Part shown: positions 52,186 to 64,000 of the stretch, in pieces
Layout: every line of letters starts with the position of its first letter
How positions within the stretch are numbered: position 1 is the stretch's first letter
Assembly: GCA_963575645.1 (NCBI GenBank)
Contig: OY754469.1
Location: 12,666,001-12,730,000, forward strand
Direction of reading: 5' to 3'
Length of the DNA stretch: 64,000 nt
Source of the DNA: Xanthostigma xanthostigma
Lineage: Eukaryota > Arthropoda > Insecta > Raphidioptera > Raphidiidae
The notes under the pieces: generated by a model
What the model was told of the DNA's origin: nothing
Databases searched by the model: none
Seen by the model: the letters and a program-made list of their open reading frames with translations, nothing else
Translations under genes and position numbers: made by a program

Positions 52186-52693
52186 GGTCATCCAGATATC
52201 AGACATTAAATAAATATAAAAAGCTAAAATTTCACGAATATATAAAATCAAGAACTGAATTAGTTTTGCCTGATCATTTTGAAAACTCTTTGAGGACGTC
52301 TGAATTAAGCAGCGTGTACCACGAGATGATGTCATACCAAATCTGCTGGTATTCGTATCTAGGAAAGGTTTACTTTCATTTTTTGTTGCAGAGAATTCGT
52401 TAACTTGTTAATTTTGCTATTATTATATTTTAAAAGATAGCGCAAATAAATTGAAATTATGCCCACGGATGTTTATAACGAGCTATGTTTAATACAATGC
52501 GATAAATCAAGGCTCGGGAAAATACCGATTCAGTCATCTCAACTCAATGCTGGTGTCAAAAAATTTGATTTGACAATGACCGTAGATTGTGATCATTTAA
52601 TTACAGTTTCCATACATAAGAAGCAGTCTAACTCCCCGTCATCGGGAACATTAGATTGGTCTCACACAAATACCAATTATTGTTCTATACACA
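52186..52693 (+). pseudogene. Possible coding remnant cut by a hAT element
   Basis: Two open stretches with protein-like composition: 52186-52405 (includes LVLPDHFENSLRTSELSSVY) and, in another frame, 52459-52693 (MPTDVYNELCLIQCDKSRLG, then VKKFDLTMTVDCDHLITVSI). An acceptor-like TTTTTTGTTGCAG lies at 52378-52390. The second frame runs into the hAT element at 52694. I do not recognise the protein; it may be a transposon ORF or a decayed gene. Confidence 0.3.
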
Positions 52694-53772
52694 CAGTGGC
52701 GGATTTGCGGTCTTAAGCCTCTTGTTAACGACAACGGATAACGGCCCGATTTTTATGATGGGCGACGGGCCGACGCGCAGTGTTCAATAGGTAAGTGCGG
52801 GTGTTTGTTAACGCGACGGGCATGTAACCGTTGCAACAAAACTCAACGGATACCCGCACGTCACCCCTCGGCGCGACGGCGGTCGGTCCGATGCAGTGGA
52901 CCACGTCATTTTATAGAAGTCTGTTGACGACGCCAGATGTGCGTGCACGTTTTTACCTATACCTACCTACCTTGTGCTGCTCATTGTGAATATGAAGTTT
53001 AAAATTGATATTGATTATGGATTTATTAATTAGCCTTGTTCAAATAGGCCAGTGTTGGGACAAGACTTTAGAAAACTACAAAAATAAACAAGCAAGACAT
53101 AACATACTTGCACTTCTTCGCCCTTCAAGTATAGTACCAGCCGCCCCTTTCTCAGCACCCATCATATAGACAACATAATGAATTTACTTTATTGCCAACT
53201 TTTATCTAGAAATCGATTCAGAAATTTGGTTAACTATAATAATTTTCCAAGGTTTCAGGGATAACTGCACATTTAAATAAAACATTCAATATACACTATG
53301 TAACATCTGTCACGAATCATTTTTGAACTTAGACGTTGCGCGGCATCAGAGCGTTATGTGACCTAAACTCAAATTTTATAAAAAAAAATCCACGATAATT
53401 ATTAGCTCAACACTGTTGGTTTTAATAAGTTGTCTGTTTTAAATGCATTTGAAAAAAAAACTGAACTGTGCAAAATATTCAATAAATAAAATTATCGACC
53501 AATTTTTCAGATTTTGTTTGAAAAATAGGTCGATAATTTCATTAATTCAAGAGTTCTAATCAGACGTTAAATAAAGATTTGTCCAAAATATTGATCTAAA
53601 TTATATATTCCGATCACTTTTTTAGGAAGATTATTGCTATACGATGCGGTGCAGACTGCACTGTGCAGTGCGGCCCGCTATACGCCATAATGTGTTTTGT
53701 CACGATTGGCCCCGCTAATATCTGGTCGCCCTAGGCCCAGGCCTACTGAACCTTAGGGAAAATCCACCACTG
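52694..53772. mobile_element. hAT-type element, 1.08 kb
   Basis: Left CAGTGGCGGATTTGCGG, right AAAATCCACCACTG, flanked by TATACACA and TCTACACA (7 of 8). A short foldback L (53485-53550) is nested in it. Interior unusually GC-rich at 52725-52915. Confidence 0.72.
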
Positions 53773-55249
53773 TCTACACACAGAAAGACCGCTTTTCAAG
53801 CCAAATTTGATCAAATTTGAACGAATGAAAACATGAATAGATTTGTGAATTCTGGAAAAATATAAAAATATTTCAGATAAAAAAAAGTACGCTGAATCGA
53901 TTAGGCTAAAGCGCAAGGCCGTAAGTATCTCATTTAGTTTAGCAGTTATGACGGTTCAAAACATAAAAATTTGAATTGTTTAAAACGACTATATCTCCTA
54001 AACTAAACGAGATACAGTATTGCGGATGGTCGAAATCGATTCAGCGTGATTTTTTCCATAATTAATATAATTAGAAACATTTATGTTAAACAAAACACCT
54101 CAGATGGAATTTTTTGTATCTGCATTCATTTTCATTAAGGATGCTATGATAATTTGTATACAAACGAATATTTATTTACTAAACAGTATATACATCGAAT
54201 ATATATAAAGTATGAACTCACTTCACAGATATTTTACATAAAAAGTTTAAACTTCATAATGTTTTTTTGCCTGCACCACGTATTGTATTGTATTTTTTCA
54301 ATGGCGTAGTCTAACCTTTAATACAATTTAATTCATGTTACTTTTATATTTAACGACTTTTATAAATGATATTTGACGATAATAGTATACTATTTTTCTT
54401 CATATCTCGATCGAAAGTATGCTTATTTATTACATTAATTCATTAACTAATTACATAAAAACACAGATTTTCAAGCAAGCAGCTTTTTGAGGTTAAACAC
54501 GAATAACAGCTGTTCGCTACTATTGGCTGGCGGCAGTAGCGACAACCTTATGGAGCGGTGTACATGATAACTATTTTTCTGTATCGCCGGTCGAAAGTAC
54601 GTACTTTCGGCATCAGCGCGTGTAATCCCATCAATGCGTAAATGTTTGACTTTCTGCCTTAACATTGATGCCGCAAGTATGTACTTTCGACCGAGGTATG
54701 AAGAAAAGGAGTATTACATATTATGTGCTGACATCTTGAAGTATTCTATACTCCTTTAGGTGGCGATATGAATGGTTCTAAAACCATTTTTTTATGTTCA
54801 GACAAGCCACCTATAAGAGTTCATAACAGCGGTCTACACCTGATCTACAATCTTTCAGTAAAAATAGATAATGCGTTGTAACGAAATATTTTTTAAACGC
54901 CTGCACTGGAAGTACAGGTGGTTTATTTACTTGATTGATATTTTAATCACACGTAATTTCAAATAAAAGAAATCCTATAAGTGTATTGATGTGTAACAGC
55001 ACGTTTTTAATGTAAGAAACCGTGTTATTCTTATTTCACTCAAGTAAATGTCTAAAGAGTGAGTATGACAGTGTTGTCAGGTCTAGAAAAATGCTCTTAC
55101 ATCTGGAGAGTTTACGACTAGTTTGGGAAAATTGTCATTTTTTGGCGATAATCTAGAAAATCCAAGTGTGTAGGCTTTTACAGCCGGTGTTGTTCCAAAT
55201 ATTTTTGATTTTCGGGCTTGTAGACCGTAATTCATGAATGGTGTTGCTA
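53773..55249. other. Unannotated with a short palindrome
   Basis: 54560-54720 has paired CGGTCGAAAGTACGTACTTTCG-like segments (each half CGAAAGTA). Otherwise AT-rich and featureless. Confidence 0.4.
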
Positions 55250-55770
55250 CCTGCCGTTTCGTTTACAACTGCGGTAGACATTATCAAAGGTGATGCAGTG
55301 TCCTTCTAAGTGTCTTACAGTTAAAAGTGTCGACGACTCATTCAAGAGTGCCAAGATCTGCCAAGGATACAAGGGAGCCACTGGCAACACTTGTAATATA
55401 CTGCGTTCTCTTAAACTGTGGATCAATGTATATTGGGACAAAAAAAACAGAGCACAAAAGAAGCTGTAGACGGGGACGCATCTAAAAATCTGCAATAACT
55501 GAGTACACATTGACATTGGACAACAACAAGATCCTCTTCGAAGGAACTCAAGTCATAGATAGAACATCTTGTTAGTATACGCGCATATACAGGAATGTCA
55601 TAGAAATTACAAACTCGCGCAGAATTTAAACCAAAAAGATGAAGGCTTAAATCTAAGTACAACTTGGACACCAACACTGAGACATGCCAAACCACTGAGT
55701 GGAACGATCAATCACAGAAGAGCGAACTACGACCGAGCAGAGAACACTCACATTATTCATAGATCTTTCT
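55250..55770 (+). mobile_element. Penelope-like element fragment (GIY-YIG end)
   Basis: Translated + strand pieces in shifting frames read like the C-terminus of these elements: YIGTKKTEHKRSCRRGR, then KILFEGTQVIDRTSC, then NLNQKDEGLNLSTTWTPTLR. The left edge has the inverted GCGGTAGACATTATCAAAGG motif. Frames are broken, so it is inactive. Confidence 0.6.
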
Positions 55771-55804
55771 AGTTAATTATAATAATTGTTGTTACATAAG
55801 ATAT

Positions 55805-56349
55805 TGTATCAAAACTGTTCTAGTTTATGGTGGAAAATATTTATTTGGAATATTGAAACGTAGACAAAACAAATAAACAAACTAACTAAAAGCACTTCTC
55901 AATAACGTAACAGAAACAAAACTAATAAAATAAAATATTAACTAATAAAGAATACAAAGTCACTATTTATGTACACAAAATATTTACAACACCAAAAATT
56001 ATCTAACTGTTCACTTATTTACTTATCTCAGCAGTTACCTCAGTACTGTTTACGGTACTGACTGTCAAATTATGTCTATTGTTAACTCGATGAAACACAA
56101 TGTAGGACTGCCAGTCCACTCAGCTATCGCGGTGGGATATATATACGAAGGATAGTTCTTTTTTTTTCTTGCATTCATTGTTGACTGGAATTTGGCAACA
56201 AAGCCTTTTTTACCTACGCATATTGTTATTGTTTGAACAATCAAGTCGATTGTTGTTCCACACCAATCCGTGTGTCATTGTTGGAATAACAAGCCGATTG
56301 TTGTCTCACGAAATTCTTTGTGTGAACCTGCTGGGGAGTCTCTGTTACA
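55805..56349 (-). mobile_element. Second solo LTR, 545 bp
   Basis: On the - strand it starts TGTAACAGAGACTCCCC and ends GTTTTGATACA. ATAT flanks both ends (55801-55804, 56350-56353). It shares GTAAATATTTTGTGTACATA and ACTAGAACAGTTTTG with the LTR at 10546-11129. A TATATATA box lies at about 56136-56144. No internal genes. Confidence 0.8.
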
Positions 56350-56472
56350 ATATAATTTACAGGAAAGTAGCACTTATCGCAAGATCATTAAAAAAGCTCT
56401 CATATAGTAGAAGTGAATATTTTTCCTTTCCAACCATAGATGTCAGTAAAATCCAAACACATTGTGTATAGT

Positions 56473-56624
56473 CAGTGGCGTAAAAATAGGGCGGTAGGAC
56501 GGGCAAAATGCCACGGGCCCCCGTTCCGAGATGGCCGTATAAGCACAGGAGGATCCTAGCACTTATTATTATTACAACATTTAGTAAAATTTTCCACGGT
56601 ATATACTATATAGCTACGCCACTG
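56473..56624. mobile_element. hAT-type MITE, 152 bp
   Basis: Ends CAGTGGCGTAAAAATAG and CTATATAGCTACGCCACTG; flanks TGTATAGT and TGTGTAAT (6 of 8). Confidence 0.75.
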
Positions 56625-57074
56625 TGTGTAATCCATAAATAGTGCGTCAATTGTTGCTTGTGCTCCTTTTTTCTCTATTTATCTGTCTATCGCTACTGAT
56701 TAGGGAAATCTAGGAATTTTTTATGATAAATCTGAAGTGAAACGTTCTTATCTGATGTGGCAACGCTGGTACCTACATGGCAAAAGTAGAATCAACCTGG
56801 TTGATATCATTAGAAGATATAAAATGATATGTTATCTGCAGTGATGCACAGTGGGCAATGAATCATCATTCATCACATATGGTGGTGTATACCGCATTTC
56901 TGATTGCACTCCGTGATACAGTTTTGTCAGTTAACAATATTTTTGTCCTACGAAATGCACTGCGCAATAGTTACTTTTTGATTGAAATGCCATAACTATA
57001 GAACGCGGCACTGGAATAGTCGATACAATAATATATTTTATATTGGCCTGCATTCTTGTGTCTATGGACTAGTA
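56625..57074. other. Unannotated
   Basis: No exon or repeat recognised. Confidence 0.4.
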
Positions 57075-57926
57075 CAGGGGTCGGCAACATATTCGCAAAA
57101 AATAATTATTTTATTATATATACCCTTAACAATCGTCCAATCAATCCATGATTGAGTACCATGTCTATTTCTCAGCCATTTCCACTCGCGTCTCACCCGC
57201 ATCGCCCCCGTCGCGATGTGTCGTTCTCGGATATATATAATATTATACCTACATTCACTGACCGGCAAAAAAAACGCAACACCTAAAATGATGACCAGTT
57301 TCAAATTGCAATAACTTTTGAACGTATCGCTCGATTTGAATGAGTTTTTTTTAATTTGTAAGATCTTTGCTTTGTCAATATTTCTGTACGTATTCTGCCC
57401 ATTTTGGCGCTATTCCATTTCGGCTGTAAAGAATAACGCTAATGCGCGTTTGCTTCATACACTTTGAAGCTTGCTGTGGGGTACACCGACAAAAGAAATT
57501 TATTTTAAACAAAAGGAACTTGTAGCCTCAGCTATTTTGAGCATTTGTTTTTTTTTATTCATGTTTCTATTGCTTTTAATACCAAAGTTACAAGCTCTAA
57601 AAGAAAACGCAGCTTCAAAGTGTATGAAGAAAACGCGCATTAGCGTTATTCTTTACAGCCGAAATGGAAGAGCGCCAAAATGGGCAGAGTACGTACAGAA
57701 ACATTGACAAAGCATAGACTTTTCAAATAAAAAAAACTCATTCAAATCGAGCAATACGTTCAAAAGTTATTGCAATTTGAAACTGGTCATCATTTTATGT
57801 GTTGCGTTTTTTTGCCGGTCAGTGTAGTGTAAGCAAATACTATAATACTGAAACGAAAATGTTATAACTGGGAAATTTTGTAAATTGTCTTTTGGCTCTT
57901 CCGTCTCAAAAGATTGCCGACCCCTG
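57075..57926. mobile_element. hAT-type element split by a Tc1-like foldback
   Basis: Outer ends CAGGGGTCGGCAA and TTGCCGACCCCTG with a perfect 8-bp duplication GACTAGTA (57067-57074, 57927-57934). Without the inner insertion it would be about 280 bp. Confidence 0.9.
57256..57824. mobile_element. Nested long inverted-repeat element
   Basis: Arms of over 200 bp start CACTGACCGGCAAAAAAAAC and end TTTTTTTGCCGGTCAGTG (followed by TA). The ends resemble Tc1/mariner MITEs. The ORF at 57471-57707 crosses the centre and is a by-product. Confidence 0.8.
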
Positions 57927-58278
57927 GACTAGTACAATGCACAAAATTCCAGTTAGTTGGATGACATGACCATTCTAACATCAGAAATATTGACATTTTG
58001 ACATAAATAAATAAAATAAAATTCATGCTAATACGTATGGTGACGCAAGTAATGGCTAGTATTGAATATTATGATATATTTGTGTTCGTTTGTTTTCACA
58101 CTTAAAATTTTACCAACGCATGGTTGTCAGCTACGTAACTAATTTATTTTTGACAGATCTTCAGAATAAAAGAACAGCTGATTTTTTTTTTGTCCAAATA
58201 TTTCCAAAACTATAAAGTTTAGATGAAAAATTGTTTTACAAAGCAAATAGAATAATAAACCGATATGAAAATATATAC

Positions 58279-58639
58279 CAGTGTTTTTCAACCTTTTTCA
58301 TGATGCGACCCCTCTAGTATGAAAAAATATTTCGCGACCCCCCGACCCTTTGCTTCTTTGTCATGTATGTATGTGTATGCTACAGTGTTACAAATATTCA
58401 TTCCATACGACGTTTTTATACATGTCCATAATTAGGATTCGGATATAAGTACATAATATAGTACGTAAAACACATTATCTTACAATTACCTACATAAATC
58501 GAATACGTCGCCAATTGATAACTAACTAACGCAATTTACGCACATAGATATTACTAAAATTCTCTCGACCTCTGGCGACCCCCCTACAGAAGCTTTGCGA
58601 CCCCCCAGGGGGTCGCGACCCACAGGTTGAAAAACACTG
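58279..58639. mobile_element. hAT-type MITE (CAGTGTTTTTCAACC family)
   Basis: Ends CAGTGTTTTTCAACC and GGTTGAAAAACACTG; subterminal GCGACCCC repeats (GCGACCCCCCAGGGGGTCGC). The flanks do not give a clean duplication. Confidence 0.8.
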
Positions 58640-59979
58640 ATGTATATACCATATTATATAGGTATAAAAAAAGCAACGTTCAAGCGCATAATATCTCTAA
58701 TGCGCATGCGCAGATCTTCCCAAAAAATAATATGGCTATTCATATATTTACGTGTCAAACTGCACCCTGAGCTGTTTGACATTCATACAACTAAAGCGGT
58801 TCGCCATTTTCTTTTTTATCTATTATATACTACATGTTAAACGGTGAATTGAAACTAAATTTTGATAGATTGTTTGACATTCTTTTTAGGAATGATCGAC
58901 GCATGCGCATAAGAGATATACACTAAAGCTTTGTTTATTTTTTATTATAATGATATTTTTTCATAGGATCAGTTTATTATTTTATTTATTTTTCCAAGAA
59001 AGTTTTGTAAAAAAGGTTTTCATCTAAACTTTATAGTTTCGGAAATATTTTAAAAATTAAAAAAAATGATTAAATTCATTATTTGGTTTCAAATTTTACA
59101 CAAAATTTACAAATATAGTATCTACCGATTTACAAGAAAAAAACGCTATATTAAAAATTTTATATAATTTATTAATTTGAAAGAGAATTAATGTTTTTAG
59201 ACTGGTTAAGGTACAAGTAATAGTCATTTTTTTCGACCATTATTGTAATTAAAGCAGGCAACACGCGAGTAAATAGTTCAAAACAAATGAAATAACACCG
59301 TTTTCTTAATGATTAATTACTTCAGCGCACGACATAAAGGACAATAATTGCTATGTGATCTGAATAAGTACACAAAGAAATATATAATTTTCTCAAGAAA
59401 CATAATTATTATAAAGTGCACTGTGAGAAGTAAGTATATATGCTTTTAGAAATTCAATTTGTATTTATTTTATTTAAAAAAAACAGAAGTAATAGTGTCA
59501 GCATCAATGTATTTCTACATAACAGTATTTTTGTTACGATTTACGACTCTACATGAAACTAAATGAGAAACTATTACGAAATATTTGTGCAATAAAATAA
59601 TGTTATTGTTTTTATTATAATTGGCTACTACATTTTCTTATTATTTACGTTATATGGCATTGATTGGATGACCATTTTTGGGTATTTGTGGAAAGGACGC
59701 AACAAGTAGGTATTGTTATATTTTATTACATTATTATTGAGTAGGTATACACTATTTTATATTCTACCGTTTCTTTTATTGAAATGGGCATAAACTTGAT
59801 TTCAATTCAACTTGGATTCATTAGTCGTCTTATGTACCAAAGTTTGATAATATTTTAACAAACTAGTGTTCCTCATTCCTCATAAACAAATGAAAAGATC
59901 ACTTTACTTTTCATAATGACATCGATTAACAAAGCAAATTTATGAGGGAATTTTGACTAACGACGGTGGTCGTAACATA
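58640..59979. other. Family A remnants, then unannotated
   Basis: 58680-59070 has diverged family A pieces (ATGCGCATAAGAGATATACA, AAGAAAGTTTTGTAAAAAAG). 59100-59979 shows nothing recognised. Confidence 0.45.
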
Positions 59980-60525
59980 TAGTGATGTGCCGGATCGTTA
60001 AAAATGTATATCCGCGGATACGGATCTGAATACGGATATTTGGTTTCAAGATCCGCGGATACGGATCTTAACTTTCTTACTCCTTAGAGTACGCGGCGGT
60101 AAATATTGCACATCGACTTTTGGAAAGAGACTATCTGTTATGGAAGAAAGTTATTGCCCTCTTTAAGAGTTAACTCTCATAACCGACTGTCTCTTTCCAA
60201 AGATCGATGTGCAATATCTCATTATGAAGATAGTTTTTTAGTACCTTTGAGTTATGTACTATTGGTATGGTACACACTACGATAAATTTTTGCAATATAA
60301 AGGTGCCAAATACGGTTTTAAGAAATAAAAAATAATCTGAATGGAATTTAACAGTTTTTCATTATTGCCTAATCACCTATATATATAACATTTCATCTAT
60401 GAATTGAAAATTAATAAGGTAAAAGATCCGTAAAAGATCCGCCAAAAACTAGCGGATACGGATACGGATCTTTCTTCTCCCTCGGATATCCGCGGATACG
60501 GATACGGATATCCGGCACATCACTA
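59980..60525. mobile_element. hAT-type element rich in GCGGATACGGAT
   Basis: Ends TAGTGATGTGCCGGAT and ATCCGGCACATCACTA, flanked by GTAACATA and GTAACATG (7 of 8). Subterminal GCGGATACGGATAC repeats, and an inner palindrome at about 60103-60214 (ATTGCACATCGA). Confidence 0.82.
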
Positions 60526-60623
60526 GTAACATGAAATACTGAAATATTAGTTTTGTTTTTGAATCCAGATTTCAGAATATAATTTGTTTTTAGGTTGAAA
60601 ACAATGACATTCTTAAATCTAAA

Positions 60624-61151
60624 GAACCCCGCACAAACCTTATGGGATTTGGTTCTCGGTTAAATTGATCGAAAATGGTTTTATTTTATAGTTTAAAGGC
60701 CACTAAGAAAAAGTGTCCATGGGCGCATTGCCTAAAAACCAATTGATTTTTAGCTACAGATATGTTCAGCAAGATTTTCGATATAGTGATATCCATTGAA
60801 TTCACAAACATGTTCCATGTTCAACTTTTGTGCTTCTTTTTAGAAATAGAAAAATAGTCGAAAACTAGGTAATGTATTGGAAGGTGTCACCCTGAATAAA
60901 ATAATAATGTCATATTCCGATTCAGCGCACTCGAAAACATAGTTCTGGAGCTTAGGATGCTTTAAGATTATGAATTCAATGGCTATTCCTATATTTAAAA
61001 TCTCACTAAACATATCAGAAGCTAAAAATCTATTGCTTTTGAGGCTATGCGCCAATGGACACTTTTTCTTAGTGACCTTTAAACTATAAAATATAACCAT
61101 TTTTTATCAATTTAACAGAGAACCAAATCCCATAAGGTTTGTGCGGGGTTC
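60624..61151. mobile_element. Foldback element, 528 bp
   Basis: Arms of about 130 bp: GAACCCCGCACAAACCTTAT... and ...ATAAGGTTTGTGCGGGGTTC, both carrying the AAAAAGTGTCCAT(G/T)GGCGCA block. The older copy at 2676-3480 is split by a LINE. Confidence 0.87.
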
Positions 61152-61212
61152 GAACTCAGTCAAATAGGCATTGAACAGCTGAGGTTATCAGCATCTAAAC
61201 TCAATTTGATTA

Positions 61213-61285
61213 ACGTCTGATTAGAACTCTTCAATAAATAAAATTATCGAAAAATTGGTCGATAATTTTATTTATTGATCAGTTT
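61213..61285. repeat. Short foldback L derivative
   Basis: CAATAAATAAAATTATCGA immediately opposed to TCGATAATTTTATTTATTG: the ends of element L with almost all of the middle deleted. A similar deletion form is at 53485-53550. Confidence 0.7.
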
Positions 61286-61923
61286 TAGCACTTAATTATA
61301 GTCATATCAGAAACCCATCATAATAATGTTACACATAAAAAATATTTTTTGGCGATTCTTGGAAAAAATCATTGTCACCTGAAATGTTTAGCGTCTCAGT
61401 GAATAATTATACATTTATCGTGCCCATGTTAATACTCCAAAATAAAAATAAAAACTCGGATCTAGCGACTAAATATTGTATTCGCTATAACAGTTTGACG
61501 ATTCTATAAAATGCTCAAATTCGTTTAATTTTAAGTTTCATTGTATTGTAGACGCTATCTAATTATTGAGCAAGCAGAAATTTTGTCATACATGTTTCAG
61601 CAATTATGCATATATATGCGATTTTAACGACACACGTACAAATGTACTTTACGTATTTACACATAATAAAAGTAATGTCTAACCTGTATTATTATCTAAA
61701 TAAGAATGCCTCGAGTTTGACGATAGAATAAAATAAGGTAGAGAGTGTGAGAAGTTCTAGTTATTACCTACTATTTGAATTCTGTACATATATGTAAAGG
61801 CCGCTGAACACGAGGCTGGTTTCCAATGGCGTAGCTTGGACTAATCTAGACGTGGGCGAAGTTGCATCAGCGAGGCCCTTTGGCCCCTTTTCTTTCAGTA
61901 GGTATCTATTCCCAAGATCTGGC
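61286..61923. other. Unannotated
   Basis: AT-rich, no recognised feature. Confidence 0.4.
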
Positions 61924-62389
61924 CGGATTAACCTATAAGCAAAATAAGCAATTGCTTAGGACTTAGGTCATCACGTCTCAGGGGCACCAAGAAGCACAAC
62001 TCAAAAATAAAAACTACCTCACTAAACCGTGTCAACAATTTTTTTTTCTTTTTGTCAGGTTCTCAAAAATTTGATCTACTGATATGTCTTTAGAAGTACC
62101 TATAGAAATAAAAAATAAACAATAATTTATTTTTGAAAATGAAAACGAAAAAAACATGATTTCTTAATCGTTATTCTTCTTTTTCTATTAACTGTATAAA
62201 AATGCCTAAGGTCCGATTTTATACACAGCCAAATTGTCAATTTGAGCATTTGATTGTAAAATTTAATTTTTTTCCTAAAAATCTATGCTTTTAACTTTTT
62301 TCTATCAATTTTATAAACTGAACATATTAGAGATGGGGGCCTATAAGTAAGAAATGCTTAGGGCATCAAGGAATCTTAATCCGGCACTG
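61924..62389. mobile_element. hAT-type element, third copy of the CAGTGCCGG family
   Basis: Left CCGGATTAACCTATAAGCAA (end trimmed), right CTTAATCCGGCACTG. Same body as 12601-13102. Confidence 0.75.
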
Positions 62390-62437
62390 TCCAATGAGGT
62401 GATCCTGCCATACTTGTATGTAGGTTATATTTAGTAG

Positions 62438-63257
62438 CAGGGCTGCCAGATGAACGGATTTTTCCGTTCCAAACGGATTTTTCGAGTAGACATAAATTTG
62501 AACGGATAATGGAACGGATTTCATGATCTGAACGGATTTAACGGATTTTCTAACTTTTCCGAATTTTTTATCTTTTTTACTACATATAAATTCAAACTTC
62601 ACTCGATAATCGATAATTTGGGGACATTCGGGTATTTTTAGCACATTCGAGCACGTTTCTTTCACTACCTCTGGCCTACTCCTCTCTCTATTTGGGTAGA
62701 AAAAGATAAGAGAGTGTATGAAACAATGTGTTCGCGAAACACACACCTATATCGATGAATATCGACTCGCTATCTTTTTCTGATGCGTTTTTTTCACACA
62801 ACTGGAGTTAAGTGTTTCGAGTTACACGGATTTACGGAACACATTGAGGATTTAACTGATTGTACTGCCGCGTTTGTTTCTATCGCAACATTCTAACAGT
62901 CAATATAATATTTTTATTTCATAAAAATGTGAAAAATCTACGAAATAATCGATTCATTGGATGTGAAAAAATGAACCATTTCTATTCAATTTAAAGTCTG
63001 TTTGTAAGTAAAAGTAAATTCAACGTCTTATACGAAATTCATTTAATAATGTTAATAATAAAGCCATAATGAAGGTGGAAACACGTCGATGTGTCGTTTA
63101 TGGTACCGCATACTTCACTTTACTCTCTATCTCTCTCACACTCATTGCATTAATGGGTGAACCGGGCGAACGGATGGAAACGGATTTTTCAGACCACTTC
63201 CCCCACCACTTTTCGCCTTACCGACGGATTTCTGAGGAGAGAAATCTGGCAGCCCTG
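62438..63257. mobile_element. hAT-type element, 820 bp, perfect target duplication
   Basis: Ends CAGGGCTGCCAGAT and ATCTGGCAGCCCTG, flanked by TTTAGTAG at 62430-62437 and 63258-63265. Subterminal AACGGATTT repeats. No transposase; ORFs at 62366-62746 and 63069-63290 look spurious. Confidence 0.9.
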
Positions 63258-63299
63258 TTTAGTAGGGTACCAATTGTCTTATTTATTTAGTCTAGATAA

Positions 63300-63780
63300 T
63301 ATAATATAATATAGTCTTTTCCGCTGGATTCCTTGCTATATTTGCCAGCTAGGTTTCAAGCGTGTTGTGGCACTGAGTTTAGTGATGGCTTTTTATGTGT
63401 TTGCTTCGCATGATACGTGCATTGAAGCTTGCTTTTTTGATGAGTTTGTAGGCTGTGGTTCATTGGTATTTCCACCTGCGGTAGACGTTATCAAAAGCCG
63501 TGATGCAGCGGCACACAATGTATCGATGACTGATGTCTAGGCGTGAGTGTGTAATCTGCTCGGGCGTAGTTCGTGCTTCCTACTACGACCGAGTAGAAAA
63601 CACACTCACGACATATTTATACCTGTGAACCGTCTAAAAGACACTTCGCTCGCTGTCACACTGTCTTTGATAAAGTCTGCCGCAGTTCTAGACGAAACGT
63701 CCACGAATATAAATAGTATTAACTGGAACGCGCTGTGTTCGAGACTGCCGATACGAACACTCCGATAACTCTGTGAGAAG
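63300..63780. mobile_element. Penelope-like terminal fragments in inverted arrangement
   Basis: CTGCGGTAGACGTTATCAAA (- sense) and TTTGATAAAGTCTGCCGCAG (+ sense) face each other, and ACTACGACCGAGTAGAAAAC is shared with 55724-55745. 63300-63420 matches 12123-12200 inverted. Confidence 0.5.
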
Positions 63781-64000
63781 CGGTCTCTCTTTCATATATT
63801 TTCAAGTGTCAAGTTATGTTATGCAGCTTGTAACTTCGCGGCAACGGTAGTGTTACCATATTTTGTTTTATGAATGCTTCAAACTTAAATCGGTAACTTT
63901 GACTGTAACATATGCAAGGTAACGTTGCGTCCATACCTACATAAATAATGTTGTATGAGTATGTTTGTAAAAGGTGTATTTACCTCACACTCGAACAATA

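Noticed and set aside
57471..57707. 78-codon + strand ORF
   Set aside because: It spans the centre of a foldback element.
63547..63768. 73-codon ORF as a gene
   Set aside because: It covers a repeat shared with 55.2 kb and is part of a Penelope-like terminal region.
1..64000. CRISPR array, bacterial operon, riboswitch, rRNA
   Set aside because: No spaced identical repeats, no rRNA signature; the DNA is clearly eukaryotic nuclear.

Overview
The window is AT-rich eukaryotic nuclear DNA with spliceosomal introns, dense small transposon remnants and insect-type genes. The protein sequence and the repeat families (RTE-like tails, hAT-type miniature elements, GGTTCCGTACC-type repeats) suggest an insect, most likely a moth or butterfly. 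That assignment is inference; no species marker was identified.

The main gene is the beta-1 subunit of the nitric-oxide-sensitive soluble guanylate cyclase, on the + strand from 21174 to 47098. I could join 13 coding exons in phase: 1824 nt, 607 residues plus a stop. Exon 1 contributes only the ATG, which is the last three bases before the first 5' splice site. The haem-ligand histidine (H105), the Y135-x-S137-x-R139 haem pocket motif and the beta-type cyclase residues (E464, C532, N539, R543) are all present.

A second gene lies antisense inside the 10.1 kb intron 12, from 44575 down to 39619. It has four exons, one of only 34 nt, giving 1089 nt and 362 residues. It encodes one recognisable ankyrin repeat and a C-terminal SOCS box, so it is an ASB-like E3 ligase adaptor. 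Its poly(A) signal is 43 nt past the stop. Just beyond that lies a 0.9 kb palindrome.

The left flank (1-20400) has no firm gene. It holds LINE 3' ends, a solo LTR (10546-11129), several perfect foldback elements and a few - strand splice-like signals, including two candidate microexons at 8439-8468 and 16998-17028. The right flank (47340-64000) is mostly hAT-type non-autonomous elements, many with readable 8-bp target duplications, plus a second solo LTR (55805-56349), Penelope-like fragments and foldbacks. Nested insertions (hAT in LINE, Tc1-like in hAT, tRNA-bearing insert in an RTE tail) give a relative insertion order. The least expected signal is a hammerhead-ribozyme-like core (CUGAAGA, stem II, GAAA) found at five places, with stem II sequence changed but pairing kept.
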